The position numbers were made by a program, and so were the translations under genes. From contig MDYQ01000353.1 in NCBI GenBank assembly GCA_003024175.1, positions 248,001 to 312,000 on the forward strand: 64,000 nt of DNA, read 5' to 3'. The first letter of the stretch is position 1. Each line of letters begins with the position of its first letter. A model generated the notes under the pieces. That model had not been told where the DNA came from. It saw nothing but the letters and a program-made list of their open reading frames with translations, and did no database searches. Positions 37,573-49,592 of the stretch are shown in pieces. The stretch is from Planoprotostelium fungivorum. Lineage: Eukaryota > Evosea > Variosea > Cavosteliida > Cavosteliaceae.

Positions 37573-39711
37573 CTAATGTTTAGGACTCGAGTGTTCGTTG
37601 AGTCCATAGTTCAACAGGCATCGATTCCCTAATTCCTCGATGTGGGCCAGGGCCCAGTCTAAATCTTCCTTGCCATGTGCTGCGGAGATGCAGAAGCGAA
37701 TGCGGGACATCAACAGACCGGTAACAGGATACCCCACCACCACGATCGTGATCTGATGTTCATCATCAGTCACCATGTCTCACGAACATCATCTCACCCC
37801 ACGCTTGAGCAGTTCCCTAGACAGATAAGTCATCTTTGCAATGTGATAGACCATCATGGGAATGACCGGAGAATCATCATCACCGATGATGTGAAATCCC
37901 ATCTCAGTCAACCTGCGTCTGTTCTCGATCAGTCACCGTTCACAAACACGTTCGGGTCTATACCGGAAGTAGTTTGCGTTCGAGTGGAGGCTCTCGAGGC
38001 GCGTTAAACCGGAGCGGGTGCCGTCTTTACCCAGAATGACCTTGAGAGCGGAGACGGCCTGCTGAGCGCAGGGAGGTGTCATGCAAACAGCGTACACGCT
38101 TCCGTAGGATTGAGATTTGAGATAATCCACGATGTCCTGTTCGAGATGAGAAGGAGGAAAAGAATAAAATAGAATAAATACCTTGGAGGCGCAGATGTAA
38201 CCGCCGACGGATCCAAAGGCTTTCGTGAAGGTACCCATGAGGATGTCGATCTACAATGCGTGTCAGATGAATATCCCATTTCGTTTGAATATTCACCTCA
38301 GAAGGATCGATGCCCCAGTGCTCACACACACCTCTTCCTGTTCTTCCTATGGCTCCTGTCACCTTCATCAGTCATGTTCCCTCATCATCTCCTTGACGAT
38401 CGAGAAGAGATGTATCACCGATGCTGTGGGCTTCATCTACGTACAAGTAGGCCCTGTATTTCTTGGTCACCATGAGGATATCCGGTAGATTCACGATCTC
38501 TCCTTCCATGCTGTACACTCCTATTCCCATTCAGTCTCCTCATTAACCACGTAAGACGATATTTTGCGTCCCGTGAGATGTGATTTCACCTTCTACCACG
38601 ACGATGATCTTCCTCCAGGGTAAGTGAGTTCTGGGTCTGCCCGTGGAAATGGCTGCACGCAACACCTTCTCTAGATCGGCCGCATCGTTGTGCTTGAAGA
38701 CGAGGATCTTAGCTTGTGAGTCTCTCGCACCACAGACGATGGAGGCGTGGTTCAATGTGTCCGAGATGATCAGATCTGCGGGGTGATCGGCCAACAAGGG
38801 GAGGACGGTCGAGTTTGTGGCGTAGCCCATGCCCACTACCATGGAAGCGGGTTTACCTACCAATTCACAGACCAAGTCTTCTAGTTCTTCGATGAGGTGA
38901 TGGTGACCTGATATCACGTGAGCCATGTGAAATCACATCATGGCAATGTGCACCTGCTTCGGAGCGAGTGGACCCCGTAGACACACCATACCTTCTGATG
39001 CTCTCCTCTACTTCGTCTATGACGGGTCCTGCATGTTTTTCAGATAAAGAGGATGACGGTCACGCACCTGAATTCTCTGCGAAACCGAGGTAGTTGTAAG
39101 AGCAGAGGTTAAGACACGAACGCTTTTCTCCAGTGAACCTTGGGGTGTGTCAATCCGGTGTCAGGGTGTCAACCCACCTGAAACTCGCATTGCCATCGTC
39201 TGATTCTCTGATCATGACGTCGACCCAGGGACCAGGCACGCTACATATGGGCCTCTCGAAGAGATCTCGGAGGCGTTGATAACTCCTTCTCAACCAGAAG
39301 ATGTCCATGTAACGGAAGAGAGAGGCATGTCCCTTCTTGTCACCCAAGGGTGAAGGTTTGTATCCCAGATAAATTTGAATCTGTTCATGCGTCAGCTCCG
39401 ATAGAGGATGATGTCGCTGTACGTTTTCGATCCACTGATGGAAATAACCAGAGCCGAGAAGGAAGAGATAACACAGGTAGATCAGGAATATGTTGAAATA
39501 AGAGACATGCTCTTCGAAGATGGTCTCGATAGAAGGTTTCTCTTTTCCTTGTCGCTGCGTCTGTCCTTGTCAGCCCTTCTTTGATGTCGATTTTTACCTC
39601 TGCGGGTACCCTATGTTGAATGGCTGCGAGAGGTTGCTTCTTCAGGATGACATTGCTTGGTGGTCGGTTGCTCCTGGCTGACTTGTTCCTGATCAGCTTC
39701 TCAGCGGCCAT
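37573..39711 (-). CDS. Serine palmitoyltransferase subunit 2 (LCB2)
   Basis: PLP-dependent catalytic subunit of serine palmitoyltransferase, the first step of sphingolipid synthesis in the ER. The ATG at 39711 ([19 protein letters not shown]) precedes a membrane helix [20 protein letters not shown]. Then come [62 protein letters not shown] and [14 protein letters not shown] with the PLP Lys. It ends [13 protein letters not shown]. These match SPTLC2/LCB2, including the GTFTK lysine motif that LCB1 lacks. One intron (3' end near 38247) closes with CTGACACGCATTGTAG, close to the CTGACGCGTTGTAG splice-site block in INO80. An upstream in-frame stretch (MEPREIFRR) is probably 5' UTR. Confidence 0.92.
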
Positions 39712-40043
39712 GCTAACTGAGAGGGGGAGAAAAAGAGTCTGTAGAGGGGTGGTCGCTGTCCTCGGCCACCAAAAGAAAAGGCTGAACCGACGGAAGATTT
39801 CGCGTGGTTCCATCCATTCGCTACAGGCTTCTCATTGCGTTTCACATTTCCCGGGAATGGTCCGTCTCCCAACGTCATATCAATGTCTGTCTCACGAGGC
39901 TACGCAACAAAGGAGCTCTCTTCTTTCATCTCAACACACAGACGATAGAGTCTAAACTGTTCGCCTGATGCCGCGGTCTTCTCTTTCACTCGCGATTCGG
40001 GGCCGAGGAGCGGGATGTGTTTCGGGGTTCATTCCTCGAACGT
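39712..40043. other. Intergenic region, LCB2 promoter
   Basis: It lies between the LCB2 start and the SDR stop, both minus strand. No repeat or RNA structure is evident; it probably contains the LCB2 promoter and the SDR 3' UTR. Confidence 0.35.
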
Positions 40044-41365
40044 TTACTGCTTCTTCATCAAAATGGACCACATGTTGTCCGTTAAAATGTGACGACCCAA
40101 TCTGGCAGCCTTGGCGTCCACTCCAGGGTAATAGTGAGACAGAGGGTACCTCCCCTCCAGTGCGTGGATGATGGGGTACATCAGCATCTGTCTCATCGTC
40201 ATGATCTCGTCATTTCCGTCTCTTCCTCACCCTGGGTGAAGCGCAGAAAATGTTCGCCAGTCTCTTGATCTGTCTCCTCTGTGCAGAGCACATTTCACTC
40301 AGAGCCTGAAGAAGCTTTCAGCTGTCTCCCCAACCTATCGACTCACCTGGTAGGTCTCTACGGCCTCTCCTTCGATCACGTGACTGTTGGGGTCGGTTTC
40401 CATGGGAACATCATCGTCCCACGCCCGAGTCATTCTCGTTTCTATGGCACCGGGCTCGACGAGAGAGACGGAGACACCGACAGCGGCACACTCTAAGCCC
40501 AGTGTCTCGGTGGTAGCTCTCAGTGCCGCTTTGCTTCCGGCGTAGAGACCGTACAATTTCACTGCATCGGATGATCAGGAGTGATGGACGATGGTGGATG
40601 GAGGTGATGTGATGGAAGCTGATGGATGATGGAGTGATGGATAGCTCACTGGGAAAATAGGCCGAACCCGAACCGATGTTGATGATGCGACCAGAGTGAA
40701 GAGAGAGGAGAGGGAGGAAGGTCTGGCACAATCGCAGGACGGCGAAGTAATTGACGTGGAAGACTTCCTGTTGGTGTCGGTGGTTGGCCACGGCTGTGAC
40801 GACGGTAGCGAATGTGCCCGCATTGTTGATCAGACCCTGCAATTTTACACCTACCGTGATCAGATCATGAAGGATCGAGAGATGAGATCACCTCTCTGAT
40901 AGATGTCTTCACGTATGAAGGTGTGGACTTGTTGCATCTGATTTTCATCCGTGACATCCAGCAGAACGACAACAATTTCGCCTGTTGCCATTTTCAGATA
41001 CCAGGAAAGAAGAGAATCCCATCACCTCTTCCACCGATGTTCATCCACTCTTCTCGCAGTGAGATGGCGTCTTTTTCGTTTCGAACCGTGGAATAGACCG
41101 TATATCCTCTCTGTGCAAATCTTAAGGCAAGGTACCTGCCGCAATCGATGAGAAGATTGCGATAGATGATGTCGCACCTGCCGATCCCTGAAGAGGCACC
41201 AGTTATAATGAGAGCCGAAGTACTGGGTTCTACCGTGCGTCGAGCAGAGATCCCAAGGATAGCTGAGAATGCAGAATAAAAGACAATGTCGAACGCATCG
41301 ATGGCGAGTGAGATGATCTCCAAGATCACCCGAATGAAATAGATGAACTGTTGAGACAGCTGCAT
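40044..41365 (-). CDS. Short-chain dehydrogenase/reductase, membrane-anchored
   Basis: NAD(P)-dependent oxidoreductase of the classical SDR family. An N-terminal membrane anchor (IYFIRVILEIISLAIDAFDI) precedes the Rossmann fold: cofactor motif TGASSGIG, LINNAGT, the catalytic Ser in INIGSGSAYF and the YxxxK pair in LYAGSKAALRA, then VSLVEPGAIETRM. The tail reads LTDNMWSILMKKQ before the TAA at 40044. Overall it resembles the retinol / 17-beta-hydroxysteroid dehydrogenase branch. The substrate is probably a lipid, given the anchor. The neighbouring LCB2 is a sphingolipid gene; a link is possible but unsupported. Confidence 0.88.
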
Positions 41366-41462
41366 CTCTATTACGTCAACCGTTGTTGGCTATGAAAAAG
41401 GGTATAATCTACAATGCACACTTCTTACAATCAATAGACAGAAATGAATGTAACAGATGTAT

Positions 41463-44400
41463 TTAAAGCTCGAAGGTCTCCTTGTGGAAGTCATAGGGAT
41501 GTCCATGGAGACACCTGCTGGCCACCTTATCCCACACATCAGCCACCATGGGCTTCGGTCCGCACACAAAGACAGTCTTCGCTTCCCTCGGGTGATCGTT
41601 CTCCAACTGCTCGAATAACGCGTCGAAACTGGGTCTTCCCCTCTTGAATCTACTCCCATCAGAACCTCCATCATCATCTTCTCTCACCTCTGAGACATCA
41701 ACGTGGCGTTGTCTCGCGTCACATGCAGATGAAGGTGCAGTCTGGGCTGGAATGGATGTCTCGCCGCCGCCAGCAGCTCTTCAAACTCCTCCTCGAACCA
41801 AGAGTATTGGTCCATGGATTGAATGGTCCACACCAAGTGGACTTCTCTGATGCAGTGACGGGGGATCGTATCCGCTTGGCTCTTGCTCAAATGACCCGTT
41901 CTGTATGCATCTCGTAAGATGCCAAACACCTGAGGACTTTCAGATGGCGAGTTGTAGATGACACTCACGGGGGTGATACCGATACCACCGGCGACCATGA
42001 CGACGATGGGGTGGCGTCTCGTGTGTACGTTCATGTTACCGTATGGTCCATCCACTCGGATCAGAGTCTGACTGTTCTCTTGAGCTGTCCACCTATCAGT
42101 CACAGAAGAGAGGGGAAGAGAGATCAGAGAGGAGACTCACCGTGTTTGGCAACCTTGTTGGTGAAGCCACCGAGGGCACGGATGTTGATCTCTCCCGTTC
42201 TCTCCTGATGGAATGTGAGTGAACATTTGAAGGTGGAGTGAACTCACGTCGGGGCCGGAGCACAAGCTGAAGGGATGCCACATGAATGGATTGACCTTGG
42301 GGAAGTTGACAAAGACATACTGTCCCGGTCGGTACATGTGTAACTGTGCGCGTCAGTCCATCCCTACCAGAAGGAATCCATCTCACCCAGCGAGTGATGG
42401 CTGGCTTGGGGAATCTGACTTGTACGACGCCACCGGGGTTCTTCACTCTGAAGGTGATGGTATCCACTGGAATGGATCCCGTCATGGTTCGAATGAAACG
42501 ATCGATAGCGTAGATGACGGCAGAGCTGATGACGTAGGGTAAGAAGTAATCCTTCGTGTGGAGGTAAGAGAAGACGAAGAAGACCAAGAAGAGGAAGTGG
42601 GTGAAGAAGAAGGTCTCCCATGTCTTTCTTCTCACGATGGGAAGACTGTCAGAGTCAGTCGACGTCCATCTCATTCATTGATGACTCATGTGATCCATCT
42701 CATTCATTGATGACTCATGTGATCCATCTCATTCATTGATGACTCATGTGAACTCACCTCGTGAGGAGGAGAACGATGGATGTGATACCGGCGATGAAAC
42801 CGAAGAGGGTGGTATTGTCTCTGAAGATCTCCTGCTTCCAATCTTTTTCGAGGTCCTTCCAGAATTTGAGAACCATGATGAAATGGGCTGCAATGAGGGC
42901 AACGAGAGTCCTTCCCACCCAACGGTGAAAGAGGATGGTACGCTCGAAGGGAAGTCCTGAAGGAGTCAATGACGTGGAATGACGTCATCAGTCGTCACCC
43001 GTGAGGAACACGAGAACGCTGTTGCGTGTGGCGGGGAGTACGGCGAGGAAGGCGTTGGCAGCCACCAGGGAGCCCACATCCTTCGCTGTCCACTGTCCCT
43101 TCTGCTACTGGGGGTCAGTTCGAGTCGAAATTTCGATTTACGTACAAAGTAGAGGACGAGGTAGTTGAGAACGAAGTAAAAGAGGATGAGGACCAACTGT
43201 CTCACGGCCACGTGAGTGAATGGGATACGTGAGATGAATAGTCCTGTGGATTTCAGCTGTAATGGAGGAATTGAATTCTCACCGTAGATGCGGTTGAGGA
43301 AGGGCATGCCAGTCCAGATGGGTCTGTATGTCCTGGGTGGAAGTCTCTTCGCTGCCACACGATGAGTCCATCTACAACGAACCACGACGGATCACCTGGT
43401 GCCGAGGGCTGTCTGGTGTCTTCATCGGAGAGGCCGTTGTAGATGGGACCCTTCTCCTTTCTGTAGTCGTTGATGGATGATGATTCACCACCACTGCTTC
43501 CAGATGGATCATCGTAGTCACTGTCCTCCAACAGAGATCTCCTGTCATCTTCCAGAGCCGTTTTCTGTCCCAATTCAATCTCTCGCCATCTCCTTTGGGA
43601 CTCACCCTGAAGACGAAGAAAGTGGCGGCGAACCAGATGAGACGCAACAGACCCCACAGGAGTAGAGAACCACACACGATGATGGCCAATGCATCTCCTG
43701 GATACCTGATCCAAGAGGATGGTGTGGGCTTCACAGTGTTCGACATCAGGTTTACATACTTGGATCCCCACACATCGTGGAACTGATAGCTCTGACCTAC
43801 GTCAGTGACATCATCGTGACGTAATATGACGTCATCACCTGTCCCGGTCCGAACTTGGAGCCGTAAGCGTAGAGTACGTACAGGGAGTCGGTTGTGATCT
43901 TCCAATCGTGCTGGTCCTGGGTTACCAACTTTCTAGAGAAGCTGATGGAGACTCTGTTGGGGAGGCTGCTGTTACCGGTGAGGGTGAGATCGTTCGCTCC
44001 TCCGTTGTCTGCGTCGTTCTGCGGTAGAGACCTTCCCGTGGCGTACTGATCGAGCAGCACGACGTTTCCATTGTCCACCCATCCCACCATCATGTCCGCT
44101 CCCTGCATCATGTTCTGGCTGTTCAGACCGATACCGACCTGATGGATGTCAGTGATCACGTCATCACACGTCACGAGAGGTACCCATCCGGTGGTGGTGG
44201 CAGACATGTCAAAGTGGATGGTGTCTCCCGTGATAGACCAAATGATAGAGAAGCCGTTTTCAGAGAAACCATTGGAGGTAGAGGGAGGCACGTAATTGAC
44301 CAAGTTCATCTCTTCCGAGCCGTACTGGCTGCGCCTCGAAAAGTCCTGGAGATCTCAGTCCATTGGATTCCGTCTGGTCTCACCCCAGTACTTCCCGCTC

Positions 44401-47400
44401 CAGATGCATAGATGATGTGGAGGCTGTTGTTGGACAGGGGTGCATCGAACGGGTCGTTCGTGACGAGATTTCTCCTGAAGCTGATGCTGGTCACACTCCC
44501 CGAACGAGCCGAATTGGTGAGGAACACATCGTTGGTTCCCCTGATTCCAGCTCTCTTGGATGAAGATGTCAGATCGACATCGTTGATGGGTTGGTCTGTT
44601 CCAACGGAATATTGATCCACCACGTGGCCCACTCCATCATCATCTACCCATCCGACAATGAAATCAGCCGCGGACAATGTGTCGCTGGAGCTCAGACCGA
44701 GTCCCACCTGTCACCGTCAGAAATTTCATGGAAAGGTCGTCACTCACCCAACCGTCGGTGGTGGCAGACATGGTGGCGTGGAGCTGATCAGATTGAATGT
44801 ACCACTCCAGAGTGTACCCTTCCTTGGTGAAGACGTTCTTCGTTGGTTCCACCGGTTTGTACAGTGAGACCACCTTCGATCCCCTGTGGTTGTGATACGA
44901 GTACGTCTGTGTGGAATGAGAACACGATGCATGCACGATGATTCTCACCAGATTCTGTCCATCGGGTTGTGGACCACAGGCATAGAGGAAGTAGAGAGAG
45001 TCTTCAGTGATGATGTAATCGTTGCTGTCTCCCGTGTTCAACTTTCGGGTGAAAGTGATGACGGTCTTTCCATCTGTGACGCTCGAAGATACGTCGCGGA
45101 GATCATAAGAAGCTGAAGGGGTGAATGAGAGTTCTCTTCTTCTCCTCACCATCGTCTGTGGGGAGGGTCTCTCCCGTGGAGGACTGATCGAGGAGTGTCA
45201 CTGAGCCGTTGGTGTTGATCCAGCCGACCATCATGTCTGCACCTTGCATCTGTCCCTTATTGTTGAGTCCCATACCAACCTGAACAGAGGTGAGAAGGTG
45301 AGAAGAAGAAAGAGAGAGGAAGAGAAGAGAAGAGAAGAGAAGAGAGGAAGAGAAGAGAAGAGAGAGGAAGAGAGGAAGAGAAGAGAAGAGAGGAAGAGAA
45401 GAGAGAGGAAGAGAAGAAGAGAAGAGAAGAGAAGAGAGGAAGAGAAGAGAAGAGAGAGGAAGAGAAGAAGAGAAGAGAGGAAGAGAAGAGAAGAGAGAGG
45501 AAGAGTACCCAATTCTGAGCGGGACAAGACATGGTGAAGGTCACGTGATCGTCGGTGACTGCCCAATTGACATTGAATTCCTGCTCCGAGAAGCCATTCG
45601 ATACGGGTCTGTTTTCATTCAGATGAAACTCGATGAAGAGAACTCACGTTGTTGTGGGTGCGGGGGGAGCAACAGATGTGGTGGGCACAGGTGCCTCAGA
45701 AGTTGGTTGAGGAGCGGCAGTCGTGGGAGCAATCAGCAGGTTGTGCTGCTCAGAATTCCTTGCTGTGTGTCTGCTGTAGCTCTGAGATCCAGCTGCAGGC
45801 TGAGGTCCAACTCCCCACACGATGTACACTGGCTCAGACGTGATCGCTCTGTCGCTGCTGTCTCCCGTGTTCAGCTTGCGGCTGAATGTGATCACTGTCT
45901 TTCCACCAGCGTTCGACGAGCTGATCAGCTTCAGATCGTTGTGTGCATCAGTGGCTGGAGGTGAGTGACCAGTAGATGACTGGTCCAACAGGGTAACAGA
46001 GTTGTCTGCGTTGATCCAGCCGACCATCATGTCTGCACCAGCCATAGCACCTTGACTGTTGAGTCCCATACCGACCTGAACTGAGGTGAGAATGTAACGA
46101 AGAGAGCGACGTCAGACACACCCAGCCACCAGTAGAGCTGGACATGGTGAAGTTGATGACGTCACCGCTGACTGACCAGCTGAGACTGAAGGGTCCTGAA
46201 GTGAAGCCACCCGATAACCAACTGTGTCTGGTCAGATGAACCGTTCAGAAGAATACAAAGGACTCACTTTGTGGTGGGTACAGGCGCATTCGAGATGGTG
46301 GGTTTAGGTACATTGGTAGTAGTGGTCTTGAGAACACTGGTAGTGGAGGTAGTCTTGGGAGTACTGGTAGTGGAAGTAGTCTTGGGAGCACTTGAGCTAC
46401 CAGTCACGGGGGCACTTGTCTTCGTTGCGACAATGGTTGGCTTGGATGTGGAAGTTGTAGGGGCAGTATACAGAGTGTGTTGCTCAGAATTCCTTGCTGT
46501 GTGTCTGCTGTAGCTCTGAGATCCAGCTGCAGGCTGAGGTCCAACTCCCCACACGATGTACACTGGCTCAGACGTGATCGCTCTGTCGCTGCTGTCTCCC
46601 GTGTTCAGCTTGCGGCTGAATGTGATCACTGTCTTTCCACCAGCGTTCGACGAGCTGATCAGCTTCAGATCGTTCTGTGCATCAGTGGCTGGAGGTGAGT
46701 GACCAGTAGATGACTGGTCCAACAAGGTAACAGAGTTGTCTGCGTTGATCCAGCCGACCATCATGTCTGCACCTTGCATCTGTCCCTTACTGTTGAGTCC
46801 CATACCGACCTGAACTGAGGTGAGAATGTAACGAAGAGAGCGACGTCAGACACACCCAGCCACCAGTAGTGCTAGACATGGTGAAGTTGATGACGTCACT
46901 GCTGACTGACCAGCTGAGACTGAAGGGTCCTGAAGTGAAACCGCCAGAGGGGCTGTAAGGAATGAGAAGGTGGGAAGGAAGAGGAGAAGATGAATGATTG
47001 GATGATGGAGTGACTACCTGGTGGTGGGTGCAGGTGAAGTGGTGGGCTTAAGAGTGGAGGTGGTGGGCTTGAAGGTAGAAGTGGTGGGAGGAGCAGTGTA
47101 GTTGACCAACTGCACCAAATCGGAGTTGTAGTACGTGTGAAAGCCGAATCTCTGAGAGGGTGTGAGTGCTGGTGGGAGAGGATAGGTTCACCTTGTTTCC
47201 ACCGGTGAGGGGTCCCCAGGCCCAGAGGACATTGATGGGGTTCGGTGTGATGACGGCATCACGTGAATCCTTCGTGTCCCATTTTCTCCAGAAAGAAAAG
47301 ATCATGTCGCCGGTGCTGTTAGAACCGCTGATGAGAACAAGGTCATTCTTTCCACCTCCATCTGGATCGGTTGAGTCATTGTCTATTTTTTTGACAATGA

Positions 47401-47887
47401 CATCTCACCCGTATCAGTGATGGGTGCCATTTCTCCTACACCATATTGGTCCAATAAAATCGGTCTACCAGCGTTGTCTATGTATGCAAAGATGAGATCA
47501 GCGCCTTGCATCATTCCGCTGTCAGCATTGAATCCGATGGCGACCTGTCCGTTTTAGATATGGACAAGAAATGGGAGACTCACATATTGACCAGGAGGAG
47601 GTTTAGATAATGACAAGGTGAATCGGATGTGGGTATTGTTGTATGTCCATTGCAGCCCCCAACCGGAACTATCTACGACTGGATCAGTCTCGAAAGTCGT
47701 TCAAATCTACTCACACATGGGTGTATATGTATGGACCTGCTGGTCTAACGGGATGGCATCTGAGATGGTGAGAGCCCGAAACATTTAGAAGTCAATCGCA
47801 GCTCCATTTCTCACCCTCTATCCAATTATTACACAAGGCACCTGCCAAGAGGGCTAACAGGAGCAGACCGCTGCTGAACCTGTGCAT
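41463..47887 (-). CDS. Six-DOMON protein fused to a NOX/ferric-reductase core
   Basis: Very large secretory-pathway membrane oxidoreductase, roughly 1,700 residues. The signal peptide is MHRFSSGLLLLALLAGALC. Six DOMON domains follow (about 47.0-47.7, 46.5-46.95, 45.75-46.2, 44.9-45.6, 44.35-44.85 and 43.8-44.3 kb) with Thr/Ser/Pro linkers. Five have the heme pattern: a Met before GAD (QMQGADMMVGW) and a later His (YSYHNHRGS). Then come a membrane helix, an acidic Ser-rich loop, and the NOX/FRE domain with two paired-His helices (HRWVGRTLVALIAAH and HFLFLVFFVFSYLH). The FAD motif is MWHPFSLCSG, and the NAD(P)H motifs are GGIGITPV and VFVCGPKPMV. It ends ETFEL. Introns hold a 229-nt CT-rich tract, a triplicated 29-mer and TGACGTCA palindromes. 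It may reduce extracellular iron or copper, or make superoxide. Confidence 0.9.
42666..42752. repeat. 29-bp tandem repeat, three copies, intronic
   Basis: The unit starts CCATCTCATTCATTGATGAC at 42666, 42695 and 42724, with identical copies. It lies in an intron of the DOMON-NOX gene between the TM5 and TM6 exons, making that intron about twice the usual length. The copies imply recent slippage or unequal exchange. Confidence 0.9.
45280..45508 (-). repeat. Polypyrimidine microsatellite forming a 229-nt intron
   Basis: On the sense (minus) strand this intron runs GTACTCTTCC...CTCTGTTCAG and is almost pure CTCTT/CTCTTC for some 200 nt. It splits the fourth DOMON domain between QNW and VGMGLN. 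It is far longer than the usual 40-60 nt introns here. Confidence 0.9.
45751..46860. repeat. Near-identical DOMON repeat units 2 and 3, offset 734 bp
   Basis: The exons of the second and third DOMON domains, with their intron, are nearly identical in DNA. For example CAGAATTCCTTGCTGTGTGT occurs at 45751 and again at 46485. Only a few substitutions separate them, including in the intron, which points to recent tandem duplication or gene conversion. Confidence 0.85.
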
Positions 47888-48082
47888 GTTCGCGCGCCTT
47901 AAGAATGAGTGTTCGCCACAACAAAATCCGCGACACGCTTGCGACGGAAGCTTCCGAAACCGTTTCGTCGGACATTGTGCCGACGGGGACATCTTTAAAG
48001 AATCTTCCTGTGACACGGCACCGTCAGACACTCGGGTGCACATGTGCCTCATCCATAAGACGATAGAACGTGTATTCAAAAT

Positions 48083-49313
48083 TTATTGTGGCCTAGATTG
48101 GAGCATGGCAGGCAGACCCTCTCTCTTTAAAACTTCCTCTTGCTTCATCCACTTCCCTGATCCCATCTGAAATTCTTGTCAGCACATGGAAGACACATCA
48201 TCTTCTGCTCACCTGATGGATCACCTCTATGGAAGAATAGGGCCCACACAAGGCACAGATGGGGACCAATGGACGGTGTGTGTCGATGTCATAGTGGACC
48301 ACCCCCCTCACTTCATCGTTGCAGACGAATTTGACTTCCCCTTTGTCGGTGTCTAGGGTCATGCCGATCACATCGTTCCTCGAAAAGACCTTCATCTCCG
48401 TCATCATCACGCAACATCACACCACCCACCTCATAATAAGCGATTGAATATGTGTTCTTGTTCGCCCTCTTAGAAGATGACGGCGTCGTTGACGGTAGCC
48501 TCACCGAACATCCATAGTATCTGAAATGTGTGAGCTTATGTCCATATACAATGCTTCTCACCCTGTGCCTGGATACGAATCACTCCATGTCCAGTTGTCC
48601 TCTACGAAACCGATCATGAGGCCGACGGTCTCTAAGACTCTGAACCTCCAACTCTTCTGCACAAACTCTTGAGAGCTGCGGCGGCCGATCTGAATGGAGG
48701 ACCACTCGTACCCCTTGTCGATGGCGATCTTTCCTTCTCCCTTCAAGAGGAGATTTCTCGATTTGTGGTTCTCGTTCCACTCGTCTACAACGCGTCAGAA
48801 TCTACACGATGAACAGGTGGTGGTCACCGTCCCACAGGAGAGTATAGATGAATTCGTCTTTCCAATCTCTCACGGGCTCTCTCAAAACGGTGTTTTCAAA
48901 GGAAGAGGTGTAGAGAGGTCGCCACTGTCATAGGTGAGATGAGGTGGGAGTTGATGAGGTCTCACAAAGTGATCCATGTCCGCTCGGCTGTTGAACAGAC
49001 GGTTGACCGAGGCAAGGTTACAGAGTGAAGTGTAGTCTAAGAAGCTAAAGACATGGTCCAGGAGCTCTAAAGGCAGCACTTGCAATGCACCCAAGGATGA
49101 GAGGTCGTAGTCTTCGTCGCGATGGATCTCATCCCTTCTTGCGTGTCGTCCGGTCGTATCATCCTGAAGTTGGACGTGTTTGACCGAGTGAAAGAGTTCG
49201 GCCCTGGTGATGGGTGAAGAGGATGGAACCGCAGATTCCAAGATGAGGAGGAGGTTGGCAAATTCGTCTTCCATTTGACTTCTTGGAGAGAATGTGGAAT
49301 GGTAGACGTCCAT
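48083..49313 (-). CDS. F-box protein with SPRY domain
   Basis: Probable SCF ubiquitin-ligase substrate receptor: an F-box near the N-terminus (LQVLPLELLDHVFSFLDYTS then CNLASVNRLFN) and a C-terminal SPRY/B30.2 domain. The SPRY blocks are IAIDKGYEWSSIQIG, FRVLETVGLMIGFVEDNWTW, YSIAYYEVG, FSRNDVIGMTLDTDKGEV, VKFVCNDEVRGVVHYD and RPLVPICALCGPYSSIEV. The last exon adds MGSGKWMKQEEVLKREG and ends at TAA 48083. This resembles FBXO45/Fsn-type F-box-SPRY architecture. The ATG at 49313 is used; an alternative first exon (MATWNSLVQS, ATG near 49413) could splice into MEDEFANLL. One intron ends in CTGACGCGTTGTAG, the same 14-nt splice block as in INO80. Confidence 0.88.
48785..48798 (-). repeat. CTGACGCGTTGTAG splice-site block in the F-box gene
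   Basis: On the minus strand an intron ends CTGACGCGTTGTAG, followed by exon ACGAGTGG (DEWNEN). The 14-nt block is the same as in the two INO80 introns, in an unrelated gene 45 kb away. Confidence 0.8.
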
Positions 49314-49592
49314 CTCACCACAAGGATGTGGAGTTTCCTGGTGTTTCTCTGTGCCTCATGCGCCGGATGTCTTTGGACGCACGGGATTGCACGAGAGAAT
49401 TCCAAGTGGCCATTTGTGGGTGGAAATTTGTGTTGCTGAATGGAGATGAACCCACCACTGGGCATTGTGCTATTTCTCGGATCTTGTATCGTAACTTAGG
49501 TCACCGAATCAGTCATCGGGGCTTAGAATTGAGCGATTACACAGCAGACATGACAATGACTCATCCATTCGAAACTGTATATGTACACGTAT

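Noticed and set aside
39712-39813. N-terminal extension of LCB2 (MEPREIFRRF)
   Set aside because: Aromatic-rich stretch unlike LCB2; the ATG at 39711 sits at the expected place before the membrane helix.
41940-41975. GTTGTAGATGA near the NOX motif GGIGITPV
   Set aside because: It may be a very short intron or coding sequence (VSVIYNSPSES); I cannot decide, so it is not used as strong evidence.
45296-45505. Regular repeat that might be taken for a CRISPR-like array
   Set aside because: It is a GA/CT microsatellite inside an intron, with no spacer structure.
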